DNA of 9,537 bases from Candidatus Methanosuratincola sp. (GTDB lineage Archaea; Thermoproteota; Methanomethylicia; Methanomethylicales; Methanomethylicaceae): NCBI GenBank assembly GCA_029907755.1, contig JARYLH010000052.1:1-9537 (forward strand), in the 5' to 3' direction. The position numbers and the translations under genes were made by a program. The notes below the pieces were generated by a model, which saw only the letters and a program-made list of their open reading frames with translations, had not been told where the DNA came from and did no database searches. Positions 1 through 5,656 of the stretch are shown in pieces (position 1 is the stretch's first letter; each line of letters starts with the position of its first letter).

Positions 1-938
1 CTGCTCAGGAGTAGGACGTCGTGCAGCTCCTCCGAAGAAGAGTGCGTCTTAGAGTACTCCGTCGCCAGCTTTGGCAGGCTCAGATCCCGGGGGGACTCGA
101 TTGTCTTTATGATCTTGTTCTCCCTCAGGTAGAACTTTGCGAGTGCCTGGGCGAAGGTCGTCTTACCCATGCCGGGCGCGCCTGAGATCAGTATCCCTTC
201 GGCCCTCTCCTTGAACCTGTTCAGGAGCTTCTCAGGGAGGTCGTAGTCCTCGATCTCGAGCTCAGCCACCTTCTTAGTTATTGTGACCTCGAGCCTGTCT
301 GAGAAAGGCGGAAAAGTGACTATAACCCTGCTGTCCTTCACCATCAGTATGTGCGAGCCCTCCCTCTTGACCTCAAGGAACCCCTCGCCAGCCTCGGCCC
401 TCTCATGGATGTCTTGGATTATCTTTTCGAGTTCGGTCTTGCTCATCGGCTCCTTCCCGATATCGACGAGCTTCCACCTACCAGGCTTGCCTACCTTCGC
501 CCTTGGCTGGATACCCTCCTTGAGGTGCACCGACATCGTATCCTTGTCGAAGAATCTCAGGAAAAGCGGCTCGCCGGTGATGCGCGTCCTTCCCTTTATG
601 ACGCTTAGCCCCACCGACTCTGCTGTCTTGGCAAGGTTCTCATTTGAAGTGACTATCGTGTAGCCTTTCTCCATCGCGAGCCTTAAGACTGACTCATCAG
701 GGTCCTCCCCCAGCCTTTCCCACTTCTCGACCTGAACCTTGACCCCCACGCTCTCAGCGCAGTTCTTCAGCTTCTCAAGTTCCTCGAGCGGGATCAGATC
801 GCCCTTCTCCGAGCTCTTCCTTATGGCGTTCAGAACCGCCCCTGGGATTATGATGCCCTTCCCGATCTTGCCGGCGCTCACGAGATCTGCGATGAAGCCT
901 GAGCTTATTGATGATATGTCTGGAATAACTTCGGACAT
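1..938 (-). CDS. PIN domain plus P-loop ATPase protein (PilT/VapC-type ATPase family), 3' end outside window
   Basis: The ATG at 938-936 opens a frame that stays open to the left edge, giving 312 residues of an incomplete protein. Residues 1-115 resemble a PIN domain: PDIS at 6-9, IIIP at 29-32, DES at 81-83 and VTSN at 96-99. A linker follows, and from about 248 a P-loop ATPase begins with Walker A GAPGMGKT at 253-260. The order PIN, linker, ATPase matches archaeal proteins annotated as PilT-family ATPases with an N-terminal PIN domain; a KH domain often follows and would lie outside the window. PIN domains are usually metal-dependent ribonucleases. Here two acidic positions look replaced: G33 where the family often has Glu after IIP, and N99 where TSD is common. 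Nuclease activity is therefore doubtful. The true cellular role of this family is poorly known. The gene stands alone, divergent from the deacetylase gene. Confidence 0.85.
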   Translation of the reverse strand, partial: MSEVIPDISSISSGFIADLVSAGKIGKGIIIPGAVLNAIRKSSEKGDLIPLEELEKLKNCAESVGVKVQVEKWERLGEDPDESVLRLAMEKGYTIVTSNENLAKTAESVGLSVIKGRTRITGEPLFLRFFDKDTMSVHLKEGIQPRAKVGKPGRWKLVDIGKEPMSKTELEKIIQDIHERAEAGEGFLEVKREGSHILMVKDSRVIVTFPPFSDRLEVTITKKVAELEIEDYDLPEKLLNRFKERAEGILISGAPGMGKTTFAQALAKFYLRENKIIKTIESPRDLSLPKLATEYSKTHSSSEELHDVLLLS

Positions 939-970
939 TTAATGGACCTTTATGAGTCTCTATGAGGAGG

Positions 971-984
971 CAATATAAAATTTT
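971..984 (-). promoter_or_regulatory. TATA-box-like promoter for the PIN/ATPase gene
   Basis: On the minus strand this stretch reads AAAATTTTATATTG, preceded by a purine-rich GGAAA that could serve as a TFB recognition element. The core is about 38 bases upstream of the ATG at 938. With the usual archaeal spacing of about 25 bases to the transcription start, the leader would be only some 10-15 bases, with AAAGG as a weak ribosome-binding site. The remaining part of the 939-1110 gap shows no gene. Confidence 0.5.
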
Positions 985-1067
985 CCATAAAATGGCATAC
1001 TGAGCGTTCCATATTATCCGACTCAAATGTAATCATCTTCTGGACCCTTTACACCGCCGAAGCAAGA

Positions 1068-1082
1068 ATTATCCTAATAAGC
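1068..1082 (+). promoter_or_regulatory. Possible TATA element for the deacetylase gene
   Basis: An AT-rich stretch (ATTATCCTAATAAGC) lies about 30-40 bases before the TTG start at 1111. If it is the TATA element, transcription would begin within about 10 bases of the start codon. That would suit a near-leaderless mRNA, and no Shine-Dalgarno motif is visible there. The match to a TATA consensus is only moderate. Confidence 0.25.
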
Positions 1083-1110
1083 AGCCTCTGCCAAAAAATC
1101 ACTGATCAAA

Positions 1111-2154
1111 TTGGTAGGTTGCGCCGCCTTCATATACGATGATTCTGTCCTGAAATACGATTTCGGGAGCGAACACCCCTTCAAGATCCGGAGAGTCAGG
1201 ATGGCAAGGGATCGCCTTTTAGGCTCCTTCCAGGATCTTCGCATTGAGCCTGCAAGGGGCGCCACGCGCGCAGAGGCTGAGCTTTTCCACGAGCCGGCAT
1301 ACCTGGACCTCGTCAAACGTTTTTCAGCCACCGGCACAGGGTTGCTCGACGGGGGCGACACGCCTGCATTCCGCGGATGCTATGAGGCTTCCCTTAGTGT
1401 GGTTGGCGCCACCTTGCGTGCGGTCGAACTCGTCCTAAGCGGCGAATATGCCCACGCTGCGAGCTTCGCTGGCGGCCTCCACCACGCTGGCAAGGGGAAT
1501 GCCTCTGGCTTCTGCATAATGAACGACTGCGCGGTCGCATTAGCGTGGCTGAGGAAGCGCTTCGGGAAGGTCGCCTACATAGACCTCGATGCGCACCACG
1601 GGGACGGGGTGATGTACGGCTTCTACTCCGACCCGGGCGTCATCGATGTCGATGTGCACCAGGACGGGAAGACCCTCTTCCCTGGGACTGGTAGCCACCT
1701 CGAGACTGGCTCTGGGGAAGCCAAGGGGACTAAGCTCAACCTTCCCCTCCCTCCCGGATCCGCCGATGATGTCTTTGTCTCTCTGTTCAGCGATCTCGCA
1801 TTGCCCTTCCTCGAGGAGGCTAAGCCTGAATTCTTGATTGTACAATGCGGCGCGGATGGACTGAAGGGGGACCCCCTTGCCGGGCTCTCATTCACCCAGC
1901 ACGGGTATCTAAAGGTGATCGAGATGGTGCACGAGATCTCCCACAGGATCTGCGGAGGGAGGCTTGTCTTGGTAGGCGGAGGCGGCTACAACCCCGAGGC
2001 AGCGGCAGAGTGCTGGGCAGGCGAATACATGGCCCTCTCCGGAACACTGCCGATACACGAGTCGCCCCCCTCGACATCGTTACCCTCAGTATTTCGCAAG
2101 GCTGATTCGATCAGGTCGGCAATAAAGGAAAGCCACCCTTCGTTCTCAGGCTAG
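1111..2154 (+). CDS. Histone deacetylase family (class II / AcuC-like) zinc hydrolase
   Basis: This 347-residue protein belongs to the arginase/deacetylase fold family that removes acetyl groups from acetyl-lysine or acetyl-polyamines. All family signatures are present: YDDSVLKYDFGSEHP near the N-terminus, the His pair at 124-125 in HHAGKGNASGF, YIDLDAHHGDG at 156-166 with likely zinc ligands D160 and H162, DVHQDGKTLFPGTG at 181-194, D249 in CGADGLKGDPL, and catalytic Tyr293 in GGGGYN. It should be an active zinc enzyme, but the substrate cannot be read from sequence. The start is TTG at 1111; an in-frame stop at 1078-1080 leaves no ATG or GTG upstream, and the family N-terminus begins just after this codon. 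No Shine-Dalgarno is visible. It converges on elp3, and the two stop codons overlap. Length is normal for the family. Confidence 0.93.
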   Translation: MVGCAAFIYDDSVLKYDFGSEHPFKIRRVRMARDRLLGSFQDLRIEPARGATRAEAELFHEPAYLDLVKRFSATGTGLLDGGDTPAFRGCYEASLSVVGATLRAVELVLSGEYAHAASFAGGLHHAGKGNASGFCIMNDCAVALAWLRKRFGKVAYIDLDAHHGDGVMYGFYSDPGVIDVDVHQDGKTLFPGTGSHLETGSGEAKGTKLNLPLPPGSADDVFVSLFSDLALPFLEEAKPEFLIVQCGADGLKGDPLAGLSFTQHGYLKVIEMVHEISHRICGGRLVLVGGGGYNPEAAAECWAGEYMALSGTLPIHESPPSTSLPSVFRKADSIRSAIKESHPSFSG

Positions 2155-3767
2155 CGCAGCTCTTTCACCATGAACGGGGATGACCTGATCTTCGAATAGC
2201 CCCTCTTCCGGTAATACTCCCTCACGCCCACGCCTGGGAGGACAACGATCCTCCTGCAGTCATGCTTCTCCGATGAGATCTCCGCCTTCTTTAGGAGCTC
2301 TGTGCCCCACCCCTGGTGCTGAAAGCCCCCCTCATCCCTCTTGCCGACCGGTATCTGCTTCCCGTAGACGTGGAGCTCCCTTACGATGGCTGCGCCCTTC
2401 ACCTCCCTCCTATGTGCCCGTTCGGACGGCACCCTGAGCCTCAGGAAGCCGATCAGGAGGTCCCTCTTGGCGTCCACAACCGATATGAACTCCTCCTGAC
2501 CGCCTCCTGCTTCATACGCTGTGATCCTGATCCTCGGATCAGTGCTTGATACCTTGAGCCCCTTTGCCTCTGCGAGACCTATCTCCCTGCACCTTATGCA
2601 CCTGCACCTGCTGCCATCCCGGGAGAGCCTTTCCTCAACGAGCTCTCGCAGGTTGCTAGCCTTCACCCCGTCGACAATTATCTCTGCTGGGACATCCCTC
2701 TGGATCCTCGCGACCCTGACCCATTCGGGGAAGTGCTTGGAAGCCCTCTTTATCAATTCTGCAGCCTCTTCAATCCCCATTGCCCTGAATTCCCCCTGCT
2801 TCCAGAGCTTGAAGAGCCCAGTCCCCTCCATAACGAGCGTGGGGTAGACTTTCAGGTAGTCGGGCCTGAAATCCGGATCCTCGAAGATCCTTGCCAGGTC
2901 CCCAAGATCGTCGTCCGCGCACCTCCCAGGTAGGCCTGGCATCATGTGGTACCCGACCTTCAGACCAGAATCCCTGAGGATCCTGGTGGCCGAGACCACA
3001 TCCTCAACGCTGTGCCCCCTGTTCACGAGCCAGAGGATCCTGTTGTCCAATGCTTGTACACCCATCTCCACGAGGGTCGCGCCAAGCCTTATCATCCTGT
3101 CTGTCTGCCTCTCGCCCGCCCAATCTGGCCTCGTCTCGAGGGTGACCCCTGTGCACCTGATCCCCGCGAGCTCGTTCTCTTCCATTGCCCGATCTAGGTA
3201 CTGCCACCTCCAGCCTTTCACTTCAGGGAAATCATTCATCGCCTGGAGGCATCTGGTCATGAACCACTCTTGGTACTCGAGATCGGCAGCTGGGAAAGTG
3301 CCTCCCATGATGATCAGGTGTATTTTGGAGGGCGTATGCCCGATCGCCACGTACTGGTCGATCCTGTACCTCACCTGGAGGTATGGATCAAAGCCCGTCT
3401 GGAGGCCGCGCATGAGCGCCGGCTCCTTGCCGAGATAGCTCTGCGGTGTACCCGCTTCGACCCCGCCGGGGCAGTAGAGGCACGGTCTATCCTTCGGGCA
3501 CTTTGAGGGCTTGGTCATCACAGCGACCGTGTAGATCCCCGAAGCCCCCCTCACCTTCTTCCCCTTGAGGACTTCGCGTAGCCAGCCCTCATCGCCCCTC
3601 AGGTGCCTTGCAATCTCATGATCCTTGAGGACCTTGGCGAGCCCTTCCTCTCTGCAGACCCTGTATTTCATACGGGCTAGCTTATCCTTCCCTACTCCGC
3701 CCTCCTTGAGCTGTTCTATGATTCTCCTTGCTGCCTTCTCAACGGCTCCTTCTTTTTCAGATTCCAT
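2151..3767 (-). CDS. elp3: Elp3: radical SAM / GNAT tRNA uridine(34) 5-carboxymethylation enzyme
   Basis: This protein has 538 residues from the ATG at 3767. Elp3 uses S-adenosylmethionine, an iron-sulfur cluster and acetyl-CoA to place a carboxymethyl group on U34 of tRNAs. The radical SAM cysteines are C90, C96 and C99 (CPKDRPCLYCPGG). Other Elp3 landmarks follow: GGTFP at 155-159, GVTLETRPD at 207-215, HMMPGLPG at 274-281, RIQRDVP at 354-360, and the zinc-type CRCIRC cluster at 388-393. The C-terminal GNAT domain has RELHVYG at 463-469, the acetyl-CoA loop QHQGWG at 483-488 and YYRKRGY at 518-524. The frame is open further upstream, but those residues overlap the methyltransferase and do not resemble Elp3. 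The chosen ATG lies 5 bases after the methyltransferase stop. Archaeal Elp3 works without the other Elongator subunits. It is the last gene of the cluster. It is often mislabelled a histone acetyltransferase. Confidence 0.96.
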   Translation of the reverse strand: MESEKEGAVEKAARRIIEQLKEGGVGKDKLARMKYRVCREEGLAKVLKDHEIARHLRGDEGWLREVLKGKKVRGASGIYTVAVMTKPSKCPKDRPCLYCPGGVEAGTPQSYLGKEPALMRGLQTGFDPYLQVRYRIDQYVAIGHTPSKIHLIIMGGTFPAADLEYQEWFMTRCLQAMNDFPEVKGWRWQYLDRAMEENELAGIRCTGVTLETRPDWAGERQTDRMIRLGATLVEMGVQALDNRILWLVNRGHSVEDVVSATRILRDSGLKVGYHMMPGLPGRCADDDLGDLARIFEDPDFRPDYLKVYPTLVMEGTGLFKLWKQGEFRAMGIEEAAELIKRASKHFPEWVRVARIQRDVPAEIIVDGVKASNLRELVEERLSRDGSRCRCIRCREIGLAEAKGLKVSSTDPRIRITAYEAGGGQEEFISVVDAKRDLLIGFLRLRVPSERAHRREVKGAAIVRELHVYGKQIPVGKRDEGGFQHQGWGTELLKKAEISSEKHDCRRIVVLPGVGVREYYRKRGYSKIRSSPFMVKELR

Positions 3768-3772
3768 CCATG

Positions 3773-4444
3773 TCAAACCTTCTCGGCGAGTACTACCCAG
3801 TTCTCCGGGAGCCTCCCCCTTATTCTCTCCCCGTATGACTTGATTATCCTGAAGCCCGATCTCCTGACCATCCTTTCCAGTTCCAGCTTGGTGAAGAGAT
3901 GGTAGAACCTGCCTCCTTTCTTCCCCCACGGGACGATCAGATCGCCAAGTTCCTGCCCCCTCAGGGGGCTGGAGACGATTCTTATGCCCCTTCTCAGGAA
4001 CCTAGCCTGGAGGATGGACCAGGCCGTAACTAGGACCCGCCCCCCGGATTTGGTCACCCTCCAGACCTCTGCCATCCCCCTCAGCCTGTTCTCCCTTCCC
4101 CTTATGTGGTGTATGACCGCCACGAGTGCGACAGCGTCGAAGGACCCCTCCCTGAAAGGGAGATGGAGCGCGTCGCACCTGATCGCCGCCATCCCCCGCT
4201 GGGAGAACCTCTTCCTGAAAGTGTTGAGCATACCGATTGACAAGTCTGCTGCCACGACGCAATACCCGAAAGATGCCAGCGCGGCCGCATTTCTCCCTGT
4301 GCCGCAACCGAGATCGAGGGCCATCCCGCTGCCTCCCTTCAGCTCGAGGATCGACGGCCAGGCCCTCCTCCGGACCCTAGCGAACTCGTCTGCTATCCTG
4401 TCGTAGAGCTCACCGAGCTCCCTACTTCCGGAACAGCATCCCAC
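3773..4444 (-). CDS. Trm9/AlkBH8-like class I SAM-dependent tRNA methyltransferase
   Basis: About 223 residues with a Rossmann methyltransferase core: DLGCGTG at 44-50, acidic D67 ending strand 2, DALHLPF at 91-97 and AVIHHI at 109-114. Two further marks point to the Trm9/AlkBH8 family rather than a generic methyltransferase: the W-(S/A)-x-x-Q segment near 142-146, and LIVPW followed by GRFYHLF near 169-184, matching Trm9's FVPW and RYYHLY. Trm9 methyl-esterifies 5-carboxymethyluridine at tRNA position 34, the product of Elp3, whose gene begins 5 bases downstream. In eukaryotes Trm9 needs Trm112; no Trm112 gene is visible here. A GTG at 4453 is also in frame, but it sits inside the motif GGGTGAATC, which resembles a ribosome-binding site 5 bases before the GTG at 4444, so the latter is preferred. 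The gap to the phosphatase gene upstream is 12 bases. The substrate is inferred. Confidence 0.85.
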   Translation of the reverse strand: MGCCSGSRELGELYDRIADEFARVRRRAWPSILELKGGSGMALDLGCGTGRNAAALASFGYCVVAADLSIGMLNTFRKRFSQRGMAAIRCDALHLPFREGSFDAVALVAVIHHIRGRENRLRGMAEVWRVTKSGGRVLVTAWSILQARFLRRGIRIVSSPLRGQELGDLIVPWGKKGGRFYHLFTKLELERMVRRSGFRIIKSYGERIRGRLPENWVVLAEKV

Positions 4445-4456
4445 GAGATTCACCCT

Positions 4457-5149
4457 TTAAGGGCTCCCGATCTCTCCTGACAGGATCGCATCAGCTATCT
4501 CAGCGAAACCTTTCCCGAATGCGGACTTGGAGACATAGTCCGCCTCCTTCTTGATCGACTCGTCCGCGTTGGCCACGACGCACCTGGTCCCTGCGGCGCG
4601 AAGCAGCTCGGCGTCTGTCAAGCTGTCTCCCACGCCTACCACCTCCTCCCTGCTTAGCCCGGCCCACCTGAGCGCTTCGAGGAGGCCAACTCCCTTGTCG
4701 ACCCTCTTGTCCAGGATGTGGTATGCGAATCCGCTGTCGATGACCTTGACCCCTTCGAATTTGTTCACCTCAGATGCCACTTTGTCGTAATCAATCGTTC
4801 TCATTATCGCAGCATCGACGTACCTGTAAGGGTTCGACCATGCCTCCCTGATCAGATCGCCGTATAGCGACCTGAGGTGATCGATTGCCTTCCTGCCGAG
4901 CCCCCTCTCGCCTAGGATCTTTATCTTCCCTCTGTATTCGACGACCCCTCCGTTCTCAGCGACCGTCGGCCCCGTGCACCCTATGTACCTGGAGAGCGCC
5001 TTGAGTATGCATAGCGCGTTACCCGAGCAGAGTATGACCCTTATCCCCCTCCCCTCCAGCCTTCTTATTGCCTCGATCGCCGCGATGTCGATTATTGAAT
5101 TGTCGTCCGTGATCGTACCGTCTACGTCGGTGGCAACGGCCCTTATCAT
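4457..5149 (-). CDS. HAD-superfamily phosphatase, archaeal phosphoglycolate phosphatase type
   Basis: This 230-residue protein has the full HAD motif set: DVDGT at 8-12 (nucleophile D8 and acid D10), SGN at 42-44 with S42, DKG at 151-153 with K152, and GDSLTD at 174-179 with D175 and D179. The AENGG motif at 65-69 and the inserted alpha/beta cap between motifs II and III are typical of Cof-type enzymes and of the archaeal phosphoglycolate phosphatase group. That enzyme hydrolyses 2-phosphoglycolate to glycolate; related members hydrolyse sugar phosphates, so the substrate is not certain. The ATG at 5149 is chosen because MIRAVATDVDGT is the usual family N-terminus; an ATG at 5206 would add 19 residues overlapping the thioredoxin gene. 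It lies between thioredoxin (19 bases upstream) and the methyltransferase (12 bases downstream). Its link to tRNA modification is not evident. Confidence 0.9.
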   Translation of the reverse strand: MIRAVATDVDGTITDDNSIIDIAAIEAIRRLEGRGIRVILCSGNALCILKALSRYIGCTGPTVAENGGVVEYRGKIKILGERGLGRKAIDHLRSLYGDLIREAWSNPYRYVDAAIMRTIDYDKVASEVNKFEGVKVIDSGFAYHILDKRVDKGVGLLEALRWAGLSREEVVGVGDSLTDAELLRAAGTRCVVANADESIKKEADYVSKSAFGKGFAEIADAILSGEIGSP

Positions 5150-5168
5150 CGCAAACCACTGTCCCCAA

Positions 5169-5498
5169 TCATGGTCCGAGGAGCCGCTCTTTGAGCTCTT
5201 CCTCAAGCTCCCCTGGCTCCATTAGTCCCCCCGATCTGTGGACCTCTCTGCCGTTCCTGAAGAAGATGAACGTGGGCGTGACATAGACTTCATAATCCTC
5301 TGGCTTCTTCCTGTTCTCCCTCATGTTAAGCTTTGCAAAGGCTGCCTTGCCTGAATACTTCCTCGCAAGCTCCTCGTAAACTGGCGCCATCTCGCTGCAG
5401 ATGCTGCACCAAGGATCCCAGAACTCCACAACTGCAATCCCGTTTCCGTCTAGGAAACTCTCAAAATCCTTGTCTGTTATCTCCAAAATTGCAGACAT
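5169..5498 (-). CDS. Thioredoxin-like protein with a CSIC active site
   Basis: A 109-residue single thioredoxin domain without signal peptide or membrane segment, so probably cytoplasmic. The active site is FWDPWCSIC, with redox cysteines C31 and C34. The cis-proline is P75 in VTPTF, and FFRNGREV and the helix at the C-terminus follow the standard fold. The dipeptide between the cysteines is Ser-Ile rather than the usual Gly-Pro, which should change the redox potential or partner choice. Length is normal for thioredoxin. The ATG at 5498 is preceded by GGGAG about 11 bases upstream. It is the first gene of the four-gene cluster and follows a TATA-like box. It might keep a partner reduced, but no specific partner can be named from the sequence. 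Confidence 0.93.
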   Translation of the reverse strand: MSAILEITDKDFESFLDGNGIAVVEFWDPWCSICSEMAPVYEELARKYSGKAAFAKLNMRENRKKPEDYEVYVTPTFIFFRNGREVHRSGGLMEPGELEEELKERLLGP

Positions 5499-5520
5499 TC
5501 TTTGATGCTCTCCCTTCTTT

Positions 5521-5546
5521 CCCTTCTAAAAGGGTATCCCTGAGGG
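5521..5546. repeat. Overlapping short inverted repeats in the thioredoxin cluster leader
   Basis: Three inverted repeats overlap here: CCCTT at 5521-5525 with AAGGG at 5530-5534, GGGTATCCC at 5532-5540, and CCCTGAGGG at 5538-5546. They span the expected transcription start of the cluster, between the TATA-like box and the ATG. They could be an operator or alternative leader hairpins. Each stem is short, so chance is possible. Confidence 0.3.
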
Positions 5547-5548
5547 TC

Positions 5549-5556
5549 TATTTATC
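5549..5556 (-). promoter_or_regulatory. TATA-like box for the thioredoxin-HAD-methyltransferase-elp3 cluster
   Basis: The minus strand reads GATAAATA, about 51 bases upstream of the thioredoxin ATG. The predicted transcription start is near 5525-5530, giving a leader of about 30 bases that contains the GGGAG ribosome-binding site. No comparable promoter is visible inside the cluster, where gaps are only 5-19 bases. Confidence 0.4.
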
Positions 5557-5594
5557 TTTGCATTCCTTCGGCAAAAGATCCGCTTGAAATTTTT

Positions 5595-5616
5595 TTAGAT
5601 AAAAACCTTTAAAAAG
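5595..5616 (+). promoter_or_regulatory. TATA-like promoter region for the aCPSF2-like nuclease gene
   Basis: Two AT-rich boxes lie side by side, TAGATAAAAA and CTTTAAAAAG. The second, centred near 5612, would place transcription start near 5638, just ahead of the GAGGT ribosome-binding site. The region is shared with the divergent thioredoxin cluster promoter; no gene lies in the 5499-5656 gap. Confidence 0.45.
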
Positions 5617-5643
5617 ATTGAACTCCAACCATTATTGGATATT

Positions 5644-5648
5644 GAGGT
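5644..5648 (+). promoter_or_regulatory. Ribosome-binding site deciding the nuclease start
   Basis: GAGGT lies 8 bases before the ATG at 5657. This favours that ATG over the in-frame TTG at 5618, which would add 13 residues that do not look like the family N-terminus. Confidence 0.6.
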
Positions 5649-5656
5649 TTCTCGTG

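Noticed and set aside
939..1110. Small RNA or tRNA in the intergenic region
   Set aside because: No cloverleaf, C/D-box pair or long stem was found; the region is AT-rich promoter-like sequence.
1111..3767. Histone acetyltransferase/deacetylase pair (Elp3 with HDAC) as a chromatin system
   Set aside because: Elp3 is a tRNA-modifying radical SAM enzyme; its GNAT domain binds acetyl-CoA for the tRNA reaction. The genes are convergent, so they do not form an operon.
3768..3929. Upstream extension of elp3 by 54 residues
   Set aside because: It lies inside the methyltransferase gene in another frame and does not resemble an Elp3 N-terminus; the ATG at 3767 fits the tandem arrangement.
5150..5206. 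ATG at 5206 as the phosphatase start
   Set aside because: It would add 19 residues overlapping the thioredoxin gene, and the family typically starts directly with the DxDGT strand.
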